A stretch of 64,000 nucleotides of DNA from Podospora pseudocomata (lineage: Eukaryota > Ascomycota > Sordariomycetes > Sordariales > Podosporaceae): NCBI RefSeq assembly GCF_035222375.1, contig NW_026946363.1:2418001-2482000 (forward strand), read 5' to 3'. The notes beneath the pieces are model-generated. The model was not told where the DNA came from. It searched no databases and saw only the letters and a list, made by a program, of their open reading frames with translations. The translations under genes and the position numbers were made by a program. This document shows positions 1 through 11,498 of the stretch, one piece after another; the first letter of the stretch is position 1; each line of letters begins with the position of its first letter.

Positions 1-859
1 CACATCCTCCTCAGCCTGCAAAGCAGCAATTGTCTTCCTCCTCTCCAATGGCGAATTGTGGAACGATTCATGGTCGTCTTCGTCATAATCCCTTCTCTGC
101 GAATCACCGTTTTCAAGCTCGTCGCGCAGCAAAGCATCGCCGAAGCTCATATCCATGCGGTCCAGTGGGCGCATCGGAGGCGTTCCCGGCACCGATGGCG
201 GATAATTGACATTATAAGTATCGTTCCCGGATCCGAGGAAGCGTCTCTTGGAACTGCTCCTGCTCGATTCGTGACGACTGCCGGGACCGCTTCTTCGAAG
301 AGTAGCTTCTCCGGACCCATAGCTCGGGAATGTTTCGCCTCGTTGGAAGACAGAGCTAGATAGGAGCGGTGCTCCTTCTCCGTCTTCCTCGCTGGTGTCT
401 CCTCTGCTCATATGCTTCAGTCTGCTACCGCCGGGCGTGGCGAGAAGGGAGCCGCTCGCTGTCATCATAGACGGACGTCGGGGTCGGATGAAGGATTTAT
501 GTTCTCTATATTTGTGCAATGTTAGTGATGTCCACTGCGCAATGAGTAATGCAAGAAAAGGGATCGGCGCACCTGTGATCTAACAAAGCATCGCTGTCGA
601 GGCTTGTGTTGCTCGCATTACGACCAGGCCTGGAATAGAATCCTTCAAGGCCAGTGCCCATATCCTCAGGCCTATCGAGTCCGGACTCGACGTCATCTGG
701 AGCAAGGCCGGCGAATGACTTTCTTCTAGTCTGCTTCTTCTTCTTGCCGCCCCTGTGATTCTTTCTCTTGCGTGGCGCGTGTGCCGAAGTTGAAGGCGCA
801 TTTGGTTCCATTGTGGAGGCTTCCTCGACGATATTTCTTGTCCTTGGGGACTGGGACAT
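1..859 (-). CDS. mnr2: CorA-type Mg2+ transporter (Mnr2/Alr-like), N-terminal part
   Basis: N-terminal, cytosolic part of a CorA-superfamily divalent-cation (Mg2+) transporter of the fungal Mnr2 type, which in yeast is vacuolar. Two exons are visible, 859..573 and 505..1, joined across a 67-bp intron (572..506; GTGCGC donor, TATAG acceptor) that splits an Arg codon. The protein starts MSQSPRTRN, has a basic stretch (RKRKNHRGGKKKKQTRR), then SNTSLDSDALLDHR, and further on PPSVPGTPPMRPLDRMD followed by MSFGDALLRDEL. This order of motifs is what I recall of fungal Mnr2-like proteins. The two C-terminal membrane helices and the GMN motif that define CorA lie beyond the left edge, so family assignment rests on the N-terminal similarity alone. 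It is transcribed away from pil1, with 1.6 kb between the starts. Confidence 0.72.
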
Positions 860-2439
860 GCGCTGAGGGCTGATGGATGCTTGGAGGCGGCGTGCGGCGG
901 CAGCCTATAGCGGTGGATTCGATTGAGCTTAGAACATGAGAGGGCTGTGCCAATCGCGAGCGCCTCGTGGAGCGATAACGGGGTCAATCGGGATGGCGTT
1001 GTTAGAGGGTAGGTGTGTGAATAAGGATAAGTATCACACGACCGGTGGATGATAACTGTGATTTGCTGTTCTTGTTCTCCCGGCGTGGGAAAGAGGATGA
1101 CGTGAATGCCACCGGAGGCGCAGGGAGAAGATGCAAAAGCAGGGGTCTGTCTCGGCAAGCCCTGGAGCTCCGTCTTGAAGATGATTGGCGCCACGTGCAG
1201 CCAGTCGAGAGAGACTTAGGTTTTCAAAGCGCAGACAATGGTTCGAGTATTTGTGTTCACTCTCTCTCTCTCCGACACGATGGTTCAAGAAATAAAATCT
1301 AGGAATAGTGTAGCTTCAAATCCGAATGGGAAAAAAATAATTTCGCCGGCCGTTGGGTAACGCTTGTCCCAGGTCCCTGGTGATGTCAACGGGAGAGGGG
1401 GGAGCCGTCTGGTGGAACCCTACTTGCTAAAAGCGGGCTGAGGATCATGGCTCCAGCATCTGCTTTTGGGTCGAGCTTCACTCCATGCATACTATGTGTC
1501 AAGCTGGAAGCTTGAATTGATTCAGATGCTTGGCTCACTTGATGGTGACCATTTTTATTTCTCTCGTCTCGGTGCATTCCGGGTAGGTAGGTGGTCATCA
1601 CCATAGCTGTGAGGACTTTGATCCAGCGAAACTAGACCCGGGCAACCTACCATCTTCAATCACTTATACTAGTTAAATAGATATATACGTGCAGAAACAA
1701 CTATCAGCGCCCCGACTCCACTATTTCAATATCTGGCCTCACCACATATCACTGCGATACCTGAAAACTCAAATCACTTTCTCAGGATCTTGGCCTCTGC
1801 CCAGACGGGTGGCTAAGATGAAGGTTCAGTGGCTAGGTTTTGGCAAGTGGCTTGTGTTGAAAATGGCCTGTGCATCCTGAACTTCCGGGTTACCCATGCC
1901 AAGCCCATCCTAACCGCAAACAACATCTGAAGATGGGGTCGCCCCAGTGTTCACCATGACAACGTCAGATCGGCTCCGGGGAAGGGAGACACTGGGATGA
2001 AAGAATATGAAGGATTTTCCGGAGTGACATTCATGGCGGACGCAGGAACGGAGATCTCCTGGGCCTCAGACAGCAATTGCAGCGTTGAACCCGGTATATC
2101 TGAACCCTGATCAACAGATGAAGAGAAAAGCTCGCACGGCCCTTTCCCAACCCCGGCAAACCCGCTGGCCCCCAAACTGACAAGTGCTTGCGTTGCTCAC
2201 CGACGTCATTATCGTTGGCTCTCCCACCAAAGACACCGTCGCATACCTTATAAACGCAAGCTTGTTCCGGCTCGGCCTACACGCACCTTTGTTTCGTGAA
2301 ACTGAACACCTACCTCCACTTCTCACTTTCAGTATCGATTACCTGAACCCGAACAATCAAACCGACCCGTCGTCCACCCGCTGTTGGGTGCTACACTCTC
2401 ACACCACCACAACACACCAACACCGCACCTCGATTCACC
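860..2439. other. Intergenic, divergent promoter region (mnr2/pil1)
   Basis: No convincing gene. This is the shared upstream region of two divergent genes. The last 250 bp are C/T- and CA-rich, as expected for the 5' leader of pil1. Open frames here are short and lack codon bias. Confidence 0.6.
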
Positions 2440-3813
2440 ATGCATCGAACGTACTCCATGCGCGCCACGAGGGCGCCCACCGCCTCGCAAATCCAGGTAC
2501 CACCCGCCCAGCATACCACACCTCTCGTGACACTGAACCCCTCGCTGACATGGCCTCTCGCAACCAGAACCCACCCCCGCCGCCGTCGACGACCAAGTCT
2601 GGTCGTTTCTTCAAAGGAGGACTCGGTGAGCATTGCGCCCTTTCTTTTCTCTTCTCGGGACCATTTTTCCTTTGTAAATCCGTCTGGGAACTCACAAGTT
2701 TTTTTTTGGTGTTAACAGGAGCACTAGGGCATGCTCTCAGGGGCAAGACGGCCGGCGCCTTCGGGCCCGACCTCGCCAAGAAGCTGGCACAGCTGGTCAA
2801 GATGGAGAAGAATGTCATGAGAAGTTTGGAGTTGGTCGCAAAGGAGCGCATGGAAGTAGCTGTAAGTTTTGCTCTTGAGACTCCAGCGCGAGAATCTGGC
2901 TAACGAGGTGTCACACAGCAACAACTCTCCATTTGGGGCGAGGCCTGCGACGAAGACGTTTCGGATGTCACGGACAAGCTGGGAGTGCTGCTCTACGAAA
3001 TCGGCGAGCTCGAGGATCAATATGTCGACCGATACGACCAGTACCGCGTCACCATGAAGAGTATTAGGAATATTGAGGCTTCGGTGCAGCCCAGCAGAGA
3101 CAGTCAGCCTTTTCGTTCTCTTTCCGAAGCACGGCATGTGTTAACACCAGACAGGAAAGCAAAAAATCACCGATCAAATCGCCCAGCTCAAGTACAAAGA
3201 ACCCAACTCCCCCAGAATAGTCGTCCTCGAGCAGGAACTCGTCCGTGCCGAGGCAGAGTCCCTCGTTGCCGAAGCCCAGCTCTCCAACATCACCCGCGAG
3301 AAGATCAAGGCCGCCTACACCTACCAATTCGACGCCCTGCGCGAACACTGCGAAAAGGTGGCCATCATCGCCGGCTACGGAAAGCATCTACTCGAACTCA
3401 TCGACGACACCCCCGTCACACCAGGTGAAACCCGCGCTGCGTACGACGGCTACGAGGCTAGCAAAGCCATTATCCAAGACTGCGAGGACGCGCTCACCAA
3501 CTGGGTCACGCAAAAGGCGGCCGTGTCTGCTAAGCTCTCCACTCGCGCCCGGACTCTCTCGACCAGACGCAGGAACAACATCAAGGCACGCAGTGAGGGT
3601 TTGGACCTGTCGGGTCAGGATGCGCCGCTTAATGATCAGGATGGATGGGTTCCTGCGGGGCATCACCAACATCATAAAGATGAGTATAGTGAGGACGAGG
3701 ACGAGGACGAGGATGAGTTGGAGGGGAGGACGAGTCATTCGGTGCTGGGGAGTGAGGCGGGGTTGAACGGAGGGGAGACAAGGGGACGAAGCCAAGAGGC
3801 GGTTGTTGCTTAG
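2440..3813 (+). CDS. pil1: Eisosome core component Pil1/Lsp1 (BAR domain)
   Basis: BAR-domain protein that coats the plasma membrane and forms eisosomes, binding PI(4,5)P2-rich membrane. There are five exons, 2440..2496, 2568..2625, 2719..2861, 2919..3102 and 3155..3813, giving 366 residues. The four introns (71, 93, 57 and 52 bp) were placed by frame continuity. The start MHRTYSMRATRAPTASQ is the typical N-terminus. SGRFFKGGLG, GHALRGKTAGAFGPDLAKKL, the QQLSIWGEACDEDVSDVTDK helix and ASVQPSRDRKQKITDQIAQL follow the family order, with the BAR domain at about residues 45-275. The tail after residue 300 is acidic and low complexity (DEDEDEDELEG). The coding strand is C-rich early and G-rich in the last exon. 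Its 3' end faces naa38. Confidence 0.96.
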
Positions 3814-4198
3814 GAGAAGGACCACAACTAGCGTTGGGTGAGGAGAGAAGGACGGGATGGGTGAGAAGCTTGGGGTTGAGCGGTGGCTGTGATGGTGGCG
3901 GGTTTGGCCGAGGTGTGAAAGGGAAATCGACCGTAATTGGTAATGATTTGAGTGAAATGGAGGACAAACAATGATGGGGTTTCCTAAGGATTTGGTGCGA
4001 GAGCAAGTTGTTGTTTCTCTTTTTCTTCTCAGGGGGGTGTGTGTGTGTATAGTTTTAGCGTCGATTCCCTTTGCGGCACGAATTCTTGTTTTGAATGACT
4101 GATGGGTAGTTGGTTAATATGAACATTTTTTTTTTCATCATCGTTATTATGAATCATGTGATTTCGGCAGGTACGCTAAGTAAGGTAAGGTAAAGTAG
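3814..4198. other. Intergenic, convergent 3' regions
   Basis: The 3' flanks of pil1 and naa38 meet here. It holds a short GT tract near 4038-4048 and a T-run near 4127-4136. No gene is seen. Confidence 0.6.
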
Positions 4199-4228
4199 CT
4201 AACTAATTTCTACCTTGTGTGTTGTTGT

Positions 4229-4259
<31 letters not shown>

Positions 4260-4777
4260 GACTGTTGCTGCTGTTTGCGCTCTGTGGCCTTGAGTTGACT
4301 GGCGAACTCTTCGACTTCGATCTTTGTGATGTATTGGCCTGGTACGACGACTAGACCTAGGTAGCGGGATGTCATGTCCATAACCACTTTTTTGGACTGG
4401 GGGTCTGAGCTTGCGGCTGCGGCGGCGGCGGCGGCTGATTGAAGTTGGGCGAGGGGGGGTGGGCGGTATTCGTAGGTGTGTTGGAGGACGAGGTTGCAGT
4501 CCTGTTTAGGGGGCGGGGCGGAGGAGGGGAAGGTTAGATTCTTAGGGAAGATACAGATTCATGGTTGAGATAGCATGAATGGGTAGGTAGTGTATGAGAT
4601 GACGATGTGTGTGCGGGTGGGGTGTGTATGGGAGCTTACAGAATCAGTACACTTGAAGCTCCCCCAAAACATCCTCCCGTCCGTGGTGCCCACCCTGAGG
4701 TTCTTGTTTAGGAGCGTCTGCAGGAAGTCGGTGGCTTCGGGCTTGGAGGAGGGGGTGGGGAGGGCGTCGTAGTTCAT
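4199..4777 (-). CDS. naa38: NatC auxiliary subunit Naa38/Mak31 (LSM-domain protein)
   Basis: Small LSM-fold protein matching the Naa38 (LSMD1, yeast Mak31) subunit of the NatC N-terminal acetyltransferase. Exons 4777..4640 and 4501..4199 are joined over a 138-bp intron, giving 146 residues. The Sm1 motif (LLNKNLRVGTTDGRMFWGSF, then KCTDSDCNLVLQ) and the Sm2 motif (RYLGLVVVPGQYITKIEVEE) are clear. Between them sits an alanine run, and the C-terminus is a polyglutamine tract encoded by a CAA repeat at 4221-4259. I chose the Met of MNYDALPTPSS. An in-frame Met at 4837 would add 20 residues, and one further upstream would translate the (AG)15 microsatellite, so those are less likely. The glutamine tail is unusual for the family and could vary in length between strains. 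Confidence 0.85.
4221..4259. repeat. CAA/TTG trinucleotide repeat in naa38
   Basis: TTG units on the + strand, one of them imperfect (GTTT), encode the polyglutamine tail of Naa38 on the minus strand. Confidence 0.9.
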
Positions 4778-4852
4778 TATCGCTTTTGAGCGGCCGCGGT
4801 GGTTGTTTCGGGAGAGAGGGAAGAGGGGGGGTTGCATAACTTGAATGAGAAT

Positions 4853-4886
<34 letters not shown>

Positions 4887-5614
4887 GGTAGGGTGGTGGG
4901 TATGGTATGGAGGGGATGTGTAACCGAGCTGCTGCTTGAATTCAATCGCTTGTTCCTGGTGGGAATGGGTGGATTTGATGCGTGAGAGTGGAGGGTGGAT
5001 GAGACAGGATAGGTAGGTAATTGCTGCGCGAGGTGGAGGGGTGAGCTCGTTGGGTTGGGACGGGATGGAAGTTACCCAATAGATGGGGGGATCCACTTTT
5101 AGGGCAGGAGATTAAAAGTATCAAGTGGGAATCGTAGGAGATGGCGAAGTATGAGGTTTACAGTTCAGCAGGGTATGCTCTCATCCAAAGAGACTCGTAC
5201 TACCTTGGATATACTATACAAACCTTTTCACCTGAGCGCAGTGAGGTCAGCAAAAGCAGGGAAGTTTAAAAGACCTTGTTCGCCGTTGCTTATCCGCACA
5301 GTGCACCTCGGAGAATATCAACCAATAGATTAGCCTAGATAAGACCAGATGGTAGGCAGCCGAGCAGGGATGTTACGTATCGCAGTCATCCGTCATAGAA
5401 GGTAAGGTGACTTCCAACATTTCACTTCTCGCGATCAGCAACTCTGGTTTGACTTGTTTACCTCATCCAACTCCCATGACGCGCCTTCGTCGACTTGATA
5501 CTTTTGGAGACAAGGAAGCTCTCCCATGATACGCTCTTTCCGTTCTGGGTGATCCGCCCAAGGAGCCCTCTCTTCTCGACTTGACACGCGTGATACCCTT
5601 GGTCCCAGCCCACC
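4778..5614. other. Intergenic, divergent promoter region (naa38/rad2)
   Basis: Shared upstream region. It contains an (AG)15 microsatellite at 4855-4884 close to the naa38 start. No gene is seen. Confidence 0.6.
4855..4884. repeat. (AG)15 microsatellite
   Basis: Perfect dinucleotide repeat in the 5' leader of naa38. Confidence 0.95.
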
Positions 5615-8600
5615 ATGGGTGTTCAAGGCCTCTGGACCGTCGTGCAGCCATGCGCCCGCCCGACAAACCTCGCGACGCTTAACCGGAAGCGACTCGCTGT
5701 CGATGCCTCGATTTGGATCTACCAGTTTCTCAAAGCTGTCCGCGACAAGGAAGGGAATGCGCTGCGAAACAGTCACATTGTGGGCTTCTTTCGACGGTTG
5801 TGTAAGCTGTTGTGGTATGGAGTCAAGCCGGTGTTTGTGTTTGACGGCGGGGCACCGGCTTTGAAAAGAGCGACTTTGCAGGGGAGAAGGAAGAGACGGG
5901 AAGGGCGAAGAGAGGATGCTGCGCGTACGGCGGGGAAGCTGCTCGCTGTGCAGATGCACAGGCTGGCGGAAGAGGAGGAGGAAAAGAGGCAGAGGAGGAT
6001 GGCGGGTGCGGATAATGAAGAGCAAGAGGAGCTGCCGAGTATGGAGAATATTGTCTATGCGGACGAGCTGGGGCTTTCTAAGCAAGAGCGCCAGAGGAAT
6101 CGCAAGTTTCACAAGCAGGATGCGTATCATCTCCCGGAGTTGCAGAACGGGATAGAGGCTATGGGGAAGCCGGACGATCCGAGGATCATGAGTGTGGAGG
6201 AGCTGGAGGAGTATGCGAGGCAATTCAACAGTGGGGAGAACATCAATCTTTATGACTTTAGCAAGATTGACTTTGATGGGGAGTTCTTCAAGAGCTTGCC
6301 GCCGGCTGACAGATACAATATTCTGAATGCGGCTAGGTTACGAAGTAGGCTGAGAATGGGCCTCAGCAAGGAGCAGTTGGACGTGATGTTTCCCGACCGG
6401 ATGGCCTTCTCGAGATTCCAGATTGAGAGGGTCAAGGAGAGAAACTATCTCACCCAGCGGCTCATGCTTGAGATGGGCATGACGAGCACTGACATGACTG
6501 TCAACGCCAGCCGCGTTGCTGGCGACCGAAACCGTGAGTACATCTTGGTCAAGAATGAAGGCGCCGAGGGTGGCTGGGCTCTTGGTGTTGTCACGAGGGA
6601 CAAAGACAAGGGCAAAGCCCATAAGCCTATCGACGTCGATGCCTTGGACTTTCAGTATCAAAATCCGGACGACGAAGACGAGTGGGACGACGAGGAGTTT
6701 GAAGACGTTCCTATCGAAGGTCTCAACCGTCTCCCCAAGATCACGAGCCGTGCTGCCTACGAACGAGCTCAAAACTTTGGCTCTGCACGACAACAGCTCT
6801 ACAACTCCCTGCAGGGTGATGAATGCGAAGAAGACGACGACGAAGCTCTGTTCGTCAATGATGGTGAGGTGATGGCGGCCGAGGATGAAGAGCTCAACCG
6901 AGCTATTGCACTGTCACTGGAACAAAACCATGGTGTGAGCAAGGAGAAGGAAGACGAAGACGAGGATGAAGAGTTTGAAGACGTGCCCGCGCCCACGTGG
7001 ACTCAGAGAGCGGCTCCGGAAGTATCGAGACCAATCGCAAGTACCAGCGGGACCATGATTGCTCATATTGTAAACAACAGAGCGAATGCTGCTGTGAAGA
7101 AACCCCAGGAAAAAGACGACAGCGACAGTGATAGCGATGGAGATTTGCACACGGCGCTGGCGGCGGCGAGAAAGAAGCAGCCAAAGCCAAAGCCTGTCCA
7201 AAAATCAAATGTCAAGAACTCATTCGACGGCCCCCTTCCATTCGAGAAACTTGACTGGCGAAGCGCGTTTGGGGGGTCGAAGCCTTCCGCTCCAGCGCCA
7301 AAGCCTACAGCTGCTGTCGAGACAACAGAGAAGCCTCGGCAAGTAGAGACTGGTGATCTGGAAGCGGAATCCGACGAGGAGGCTGGAGGGTTCATCAAAG
7401 AACCGAGCGAGACTGCCAAGGCTGAAAAGCCCGTCGTATCTGAAAAAAAGGATGACGATGAGCCTCTCCCACTACCACCATGGCTTACGGACAATACGGA
7501 TATCACAGAGCATGTCCGACGTCAGCAGCAAATCGAAAACCAACAGAATGCCGAGGATGAGGAGCTGGCACAGTTCCATCAGCTCCAAAGGCGGAAAGAA
7601 CAATATGTGGAAATCGAGTCCTCGAGTGACGATGACAGCGATATCGAGATTCTGGATGCACCACCCGAATCCATAGTTCAGACGCTGCTCCGTGCCAGGT
7701 CTCCACCGGGGAGACCGGGCGCCAGCTTGCCTTCATTGCAAGATGACCTTGACAAAAAGACAGCCTCGAATAATGCGGAACAAAATCCAGCAGCAGCCAC
7801 AACACCTCCTCCAGCAGAAGAGTTTGAAAGCAGCGAGAGCCCCATGGAGCTGGATGCTGTCGGGAAGCAGCCTTCAGAGACCGCCCCTCCTGCTTCGGCT
7901 CCTCAAGAGTCTGAAGACGAGGATGTGGAGTTTGAAGACGTGGTCGTTCCTTCAGCGGGAGAGCCATCTGCCACCCCATCAGCCATCGCCATCGACGATA
8001 CCGAGGCCTTTTTGGAAAGCGGTGATGAGGAGGCTCCCGATCTCCCGCCTTCAGAACAGCCCAGAATCGAGGGGCTGGCCTCTGCTATCGACTCGGACGA
8101 GATCTTCACCCGGGATGACTCCCCAGAATACGACGAGTTCTACGACCCCGAAGAAGAAGAACTCCTCGCCCAAATGGCCGAAGAAGCGGAGGAACACGCC
8201 CGGTTCGCCAGCCAACTAAACAACAAAACCCAACGCGAGAACCAAGAAGCCTACGAGCAGGAACTCCGCGCCCTCCGCACCCAGCAAAAGAAAGACCGTC
8301 GGGACGCAGACGAAGTCACCCAGGTCATGGTAACAGAATGCCAAGCCCTCCTCCGCCTCTTTGGTGTCCCATACATCACGGCACCGATGGAAGCAGAAGC
8401 CCAATGCGCCGAACTGGTGCGCCTCAATCTCGTCGACGGGATCGTCACCGACGACTCGGACACCTTCCTTTTTGGCGGCACCCGAGTATACAAGAACATG
8501 TTCAACAGCAACAAGTTTGTCGAGTGCTACCTCCTCCGTGACCTGGAAGACGAGCTCGAGCTTTCGAGAGAGCAGCTTATTGCACTGGCGCAGCTCCTAG

Positions 8601-9330
8601 GGTCAGATTACACCGAGGGCATCCCGGGTATCGGTCCCGTCACGGCCGTTGAGATCCTATCTGAATTCCCAGGTCGGGAGGGTCTCTACGATTTCAAGAC
8701 GTGGTGGGAGGACGTCCAAAGCGGGAAACGCCCCAAGGAGGCGGATGCTTCTTCCCCCTTTCGCAGAAAATTCAGAAAGGGTCAGGCTACCAAGTTGTTT
8801 CTCCCGTTGGGGTTCCCTTCACCGGCGGTGTTTGACGCTTATTTGCATCCAGAGGTGGATTCCTCCCAGGAACAGTTTCAATGGGGGGTGCCGGATCTGG
8901 AAGGGTTGAGACAGTTTCTGATGAGCACGATTGGGTGGAGCAAGGAGAGGACGGATGAGGTGCTTGTGCCGGTGATAAGGGATGTGAATAGACGGGAGGC
9001 GGAAGGGACGCAGGCGAATATTACGAGGTATTTTGAGGGGAGTGTCGGGAGCGGGACGCAGAGGGAGGCGTTCGCGCCGAGGAGGGTGGGAAGGGGTGGG
9101 GGAGTAAGAGGATGGCGGAGGCGGTGGGGAGGTTGAAGGCTAGGAGGAGGGCCGGGGGCGGTGGGGGGTTGTCGATGGAGATGCCGGTTGCTATTCCTGC
9201 GGAGAAGGGGAAGGGGAAGGGGAAGGGGAAGGGGAAGGGGAGGAAGAGGAAGGCGAGGGAGGCGGAGATCGTTGAGGAAGAAGAGGTTGTGGGTGAAGAG
9301 GATGAGGTGGTGCGGGAGGATGAAGAGGTC

Positions 9331-9364
<34 letters not shown>

Positions 9365-9468
9365 TTGTTGTTGTGGTCGCTGGCAGGAGTAAAGGAGGCA
9401 AAGGGGAGGGGAAAGCGACTGCTGGTAGAGGGAGGGGACGTGGTCGAGGGAAGCGATCCAAGGCATAG
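5615..9468 (+). CDS. rad2: XPG/Rad2-type structure-specific endonuclease
   Basis: Flap-type nuclease that makes the 3' incision in nucleotide excision repair (yeast Rad2, fission yeast Rad13, human XPG). The N nuclease block begins at Met1 (MGVQGLWTVVQPCARP) with LAVDASIWIYQFLKAVRD and FVFDGGAP. The I block lies near residues 910-1010, with PMEAEAQCAEL (about 923), VTDDSDTFLFGG (about 945) and GIPGIGPVTAVEIL (about 1004). Between them is a long acidic spacer of about 750 residues with repeated EFEDV motifs. The first frame stops at 9136 after 1,173 residues. The expected tail (SKRMAEAVGRLKARRR, a GK-repeat/RKRK nuclear-localisation-like block, and an Asp run) continues in another frame from 9103 to 9468. 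One base appears to be missing in the G-run at 9098-9102. With that, the protein is about 1,284 residues, a normal length. The gene has no intron. Confidence 0.95.
9331..9363. repeat. (GAT)11 trinucleotide repeat
   Basis: Encodes an aspartate run in the C-terminal tail of Rad2. Confidence 0.9.
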
Positions 9469-10026
9469 CCTGATAGATATTGTCATAGGATATTGTACAA
9501 ATATGATGAGTCAATTGAAAAAAAAAAGGGGGTGCAAAAAACAACCCCCTGGAATCGAACCGCATGCGAAGGGCAGGTGTCAGCGTCAAAATCCCCAAAC
9601 TCCTCCTCTCCCACGATCATGAAAATGAAACCTGGACAAGGAAGATGTCTCCTTTTCCACCAGGTTATCAAACCCCCACTCGGGTAATGACCATGGAGCG
9701 GATTTTACCTCTGACAAAAGAGACACGGAGGGAGAGGGTGATGGGGTTGTGGTTGTTGGATTTTGGGCAGCGTAAAGTGGTGGAGTCGGAGGCGGTGCTG
9801 AAGGAGATGGGGGAGGGAGGGGAGGTATGATGTTGAGGTGTTTATGAGGAGTTATGAGGAGTATGCGGAGGGCTTTTTGTAGATGGCTTACCTTTTGAGC
9901 ATTGTTGTGGGCTTCAAGTTGGAAGTTCACTTGGGAACAAGGGCGGGCTAAAAATCCTGTCAATCATATGATGGACAGGCGGTGCGAACTTTTTGAGCAC
10001 ACATCTCTCCATACCTCGATTGTATG

Positions 10027-10057
<31 letters not shown>

Positions 10058-10145
10058 CTGTGTCTGACTTTATTCTCTAATCTTGCTCCGTCTCCGTTTC
10101 TTCTACCTCTTCTCACCTTCTAACCCTTTCACCCCCCTCACCCCC
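9469..10145. other. Intergenic, convergent 3' regions
   Basis: Lies between the rad2 and Old Yellow Enzyme stops. It contains a (TG)n tract at 10035-10057. A tRNA B-box-like string occurs on the minus strand near 9550-9561, but no tRNA fold forms around it. Confidence 0.55.
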
Positions 10146-11498
10146 TCACAACTTCCCCTGCTCCACCTTCTTCTTCTTGGGAAAAGGCGCCCTAGAATAC
10201 TGCAACGGCAACCTAACCCCCACCCCGAGCTCGCTCGCCACCTTGAGCACAAACTCTGGCTCCCTCAAATACTGCCTCGCAACCAGCACCAAATCCGCCT
10301 TGGCCTTGGTCCCGTGTTCACCATCCACCTCCACCGTCCCATCACTCTCCACCACATCCTTGGCCATTTCGGCGTTGGCAATCATGCCCACCGCTCCGAT
10401 GAGCATCTTCTTGCCCTCTTTCCTGAGATGCTCCCTAATCTCGCTCGCCAAATCAACTTGATAGTACGGGTGCACTTCAATCTTCTGGGCAGGGTTGTTG
10501 CCGCCAGAGGAAACATCCAACAGATCAACGCCCAGGTCAGCAACGAGGGAGGCAATCTTTTTGGATTCGCCAAGGTCGAGGGAGGGTTGGCCAAGGTGGG
10601 ACATCCACTCGGTCGCTGAGATGCGAAGGAAGAGGGGCATGGATTCTGGGATGACGGAGCGGACGGCGGTGATGATCTCCACCAAGAGACGGACGCGGTT
10701 CTCAAAGGGGAGGCCGCCGTACTGGTCGGTTCTTTGCTTTGGGGGGTGTTAATACAGTTCCGGACCGGAAAAGACAGAGGAGGGTTGACTTGCGTTTGTG
10801 ATTGGGGACAAGAATTCAGTGAGGAGGTATCCGTGAGCACCATGAATCTCAATGAGGTCAACACCGGCCTCCACCGCCCGCCTAGCAGCGTCCTTCCAGC
10901 TCCGAACAAACCCCCCGATTTGCTCCAACGTCATCTCCTTTGGCGTGGGGAACCCCTCCGCCCAGGGGATGGGGCTGGGAGCCCAGAGATTATCCGGCCA
11001 TCCGCCCAGTTCTTCGGTAGCTACCTCCTTCCCTAGGGTGCGATAATGCCACGGGGCCAAGGTAGACGCTTTGCGCCCGGCGTGGGCGAGTTGGATCCCT
11101 ACTTTTTGTCCCTGGGAGTGGATGAAATCTGTCACGCGCTTGATGGGGGCAATCTGGGAGTCTTGCCAGAGGCCCGAGTCTTCCGGGGAGATGCGGCCGT
11201 TGGGGGTCACGGCGGTGGCTTCGATGATGGTGAGGGGGGTGCCGTAGAGGGCGTACTGCCCCAGGTGGACAAGGTGGAAGTCGGTCAGGTGGCCGTTGGA
11301 GGCCGAGTACATGCACATGGGGGAGACGGCGAAGCGGTTTTGGAGGGTGAGGCCGCGGATGGTGAGGGGGGTGAAGACGGTTGGGACGAGGGTGGCATCA
11401 TTCATGAGGGCGGTGCCGGCTGGGGGGTCTTGGGCGGGTGTGTAGAAGGGGACGCCGGGGGCAGGGGCGCTGGCGGTGGGGAGTTTTGAGACTGTCAT
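10146..11498 (-). CDS. Old Yellow Enzyme-type NADH:flavin oxidoreductase (YqjM-like)
   Basis: FMN-dependent ene-reductase of the NADH:flavin oxidoreductase/NADH oxidase family, closest in motif to the YqjM-like class. Two exons, 11498..10794 and 10736..10146, give 431 residues. Visible motifs are LQNRFAVSPMCMYSASNGH (the Cys typical of YqjM-like enzymes), the FMN/substrate site VGIQLAHAGRK, EIHGAHGYLLTEFLSPITN, QRTDQYGG, and LLDVSSGGNNP. The 57-bp intron (10793..10737) has a GC donor, GCAAGT. Only this junction restores the family string SPITN-QRTDQYGG in frame. I chose the Met of MTVSKLPT. The physiological substrate is unknown. Relatives reduce activated C=C bonds. Confidence 0.94.

Noticed and set aside
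9104-9143. Possible 40-bp intron with GTAAGA donor to explain the Rad2 frame break
   Set aside because: It is too short, has no branch site, and would remove SKRMAEAVGRLKA, which looks conserved. A one-base deletion fits better.
9531-9700. tRNA-like B box (GGTTCGATTCC on the minus strand) with a following T-run
   Set aside because: The bases flanking the loop do not form a T stem, no acceptor stem or A box is found upstream, so no tRNA fold is possible. It could be chance or an old SINE trace, but nothing more supports it.
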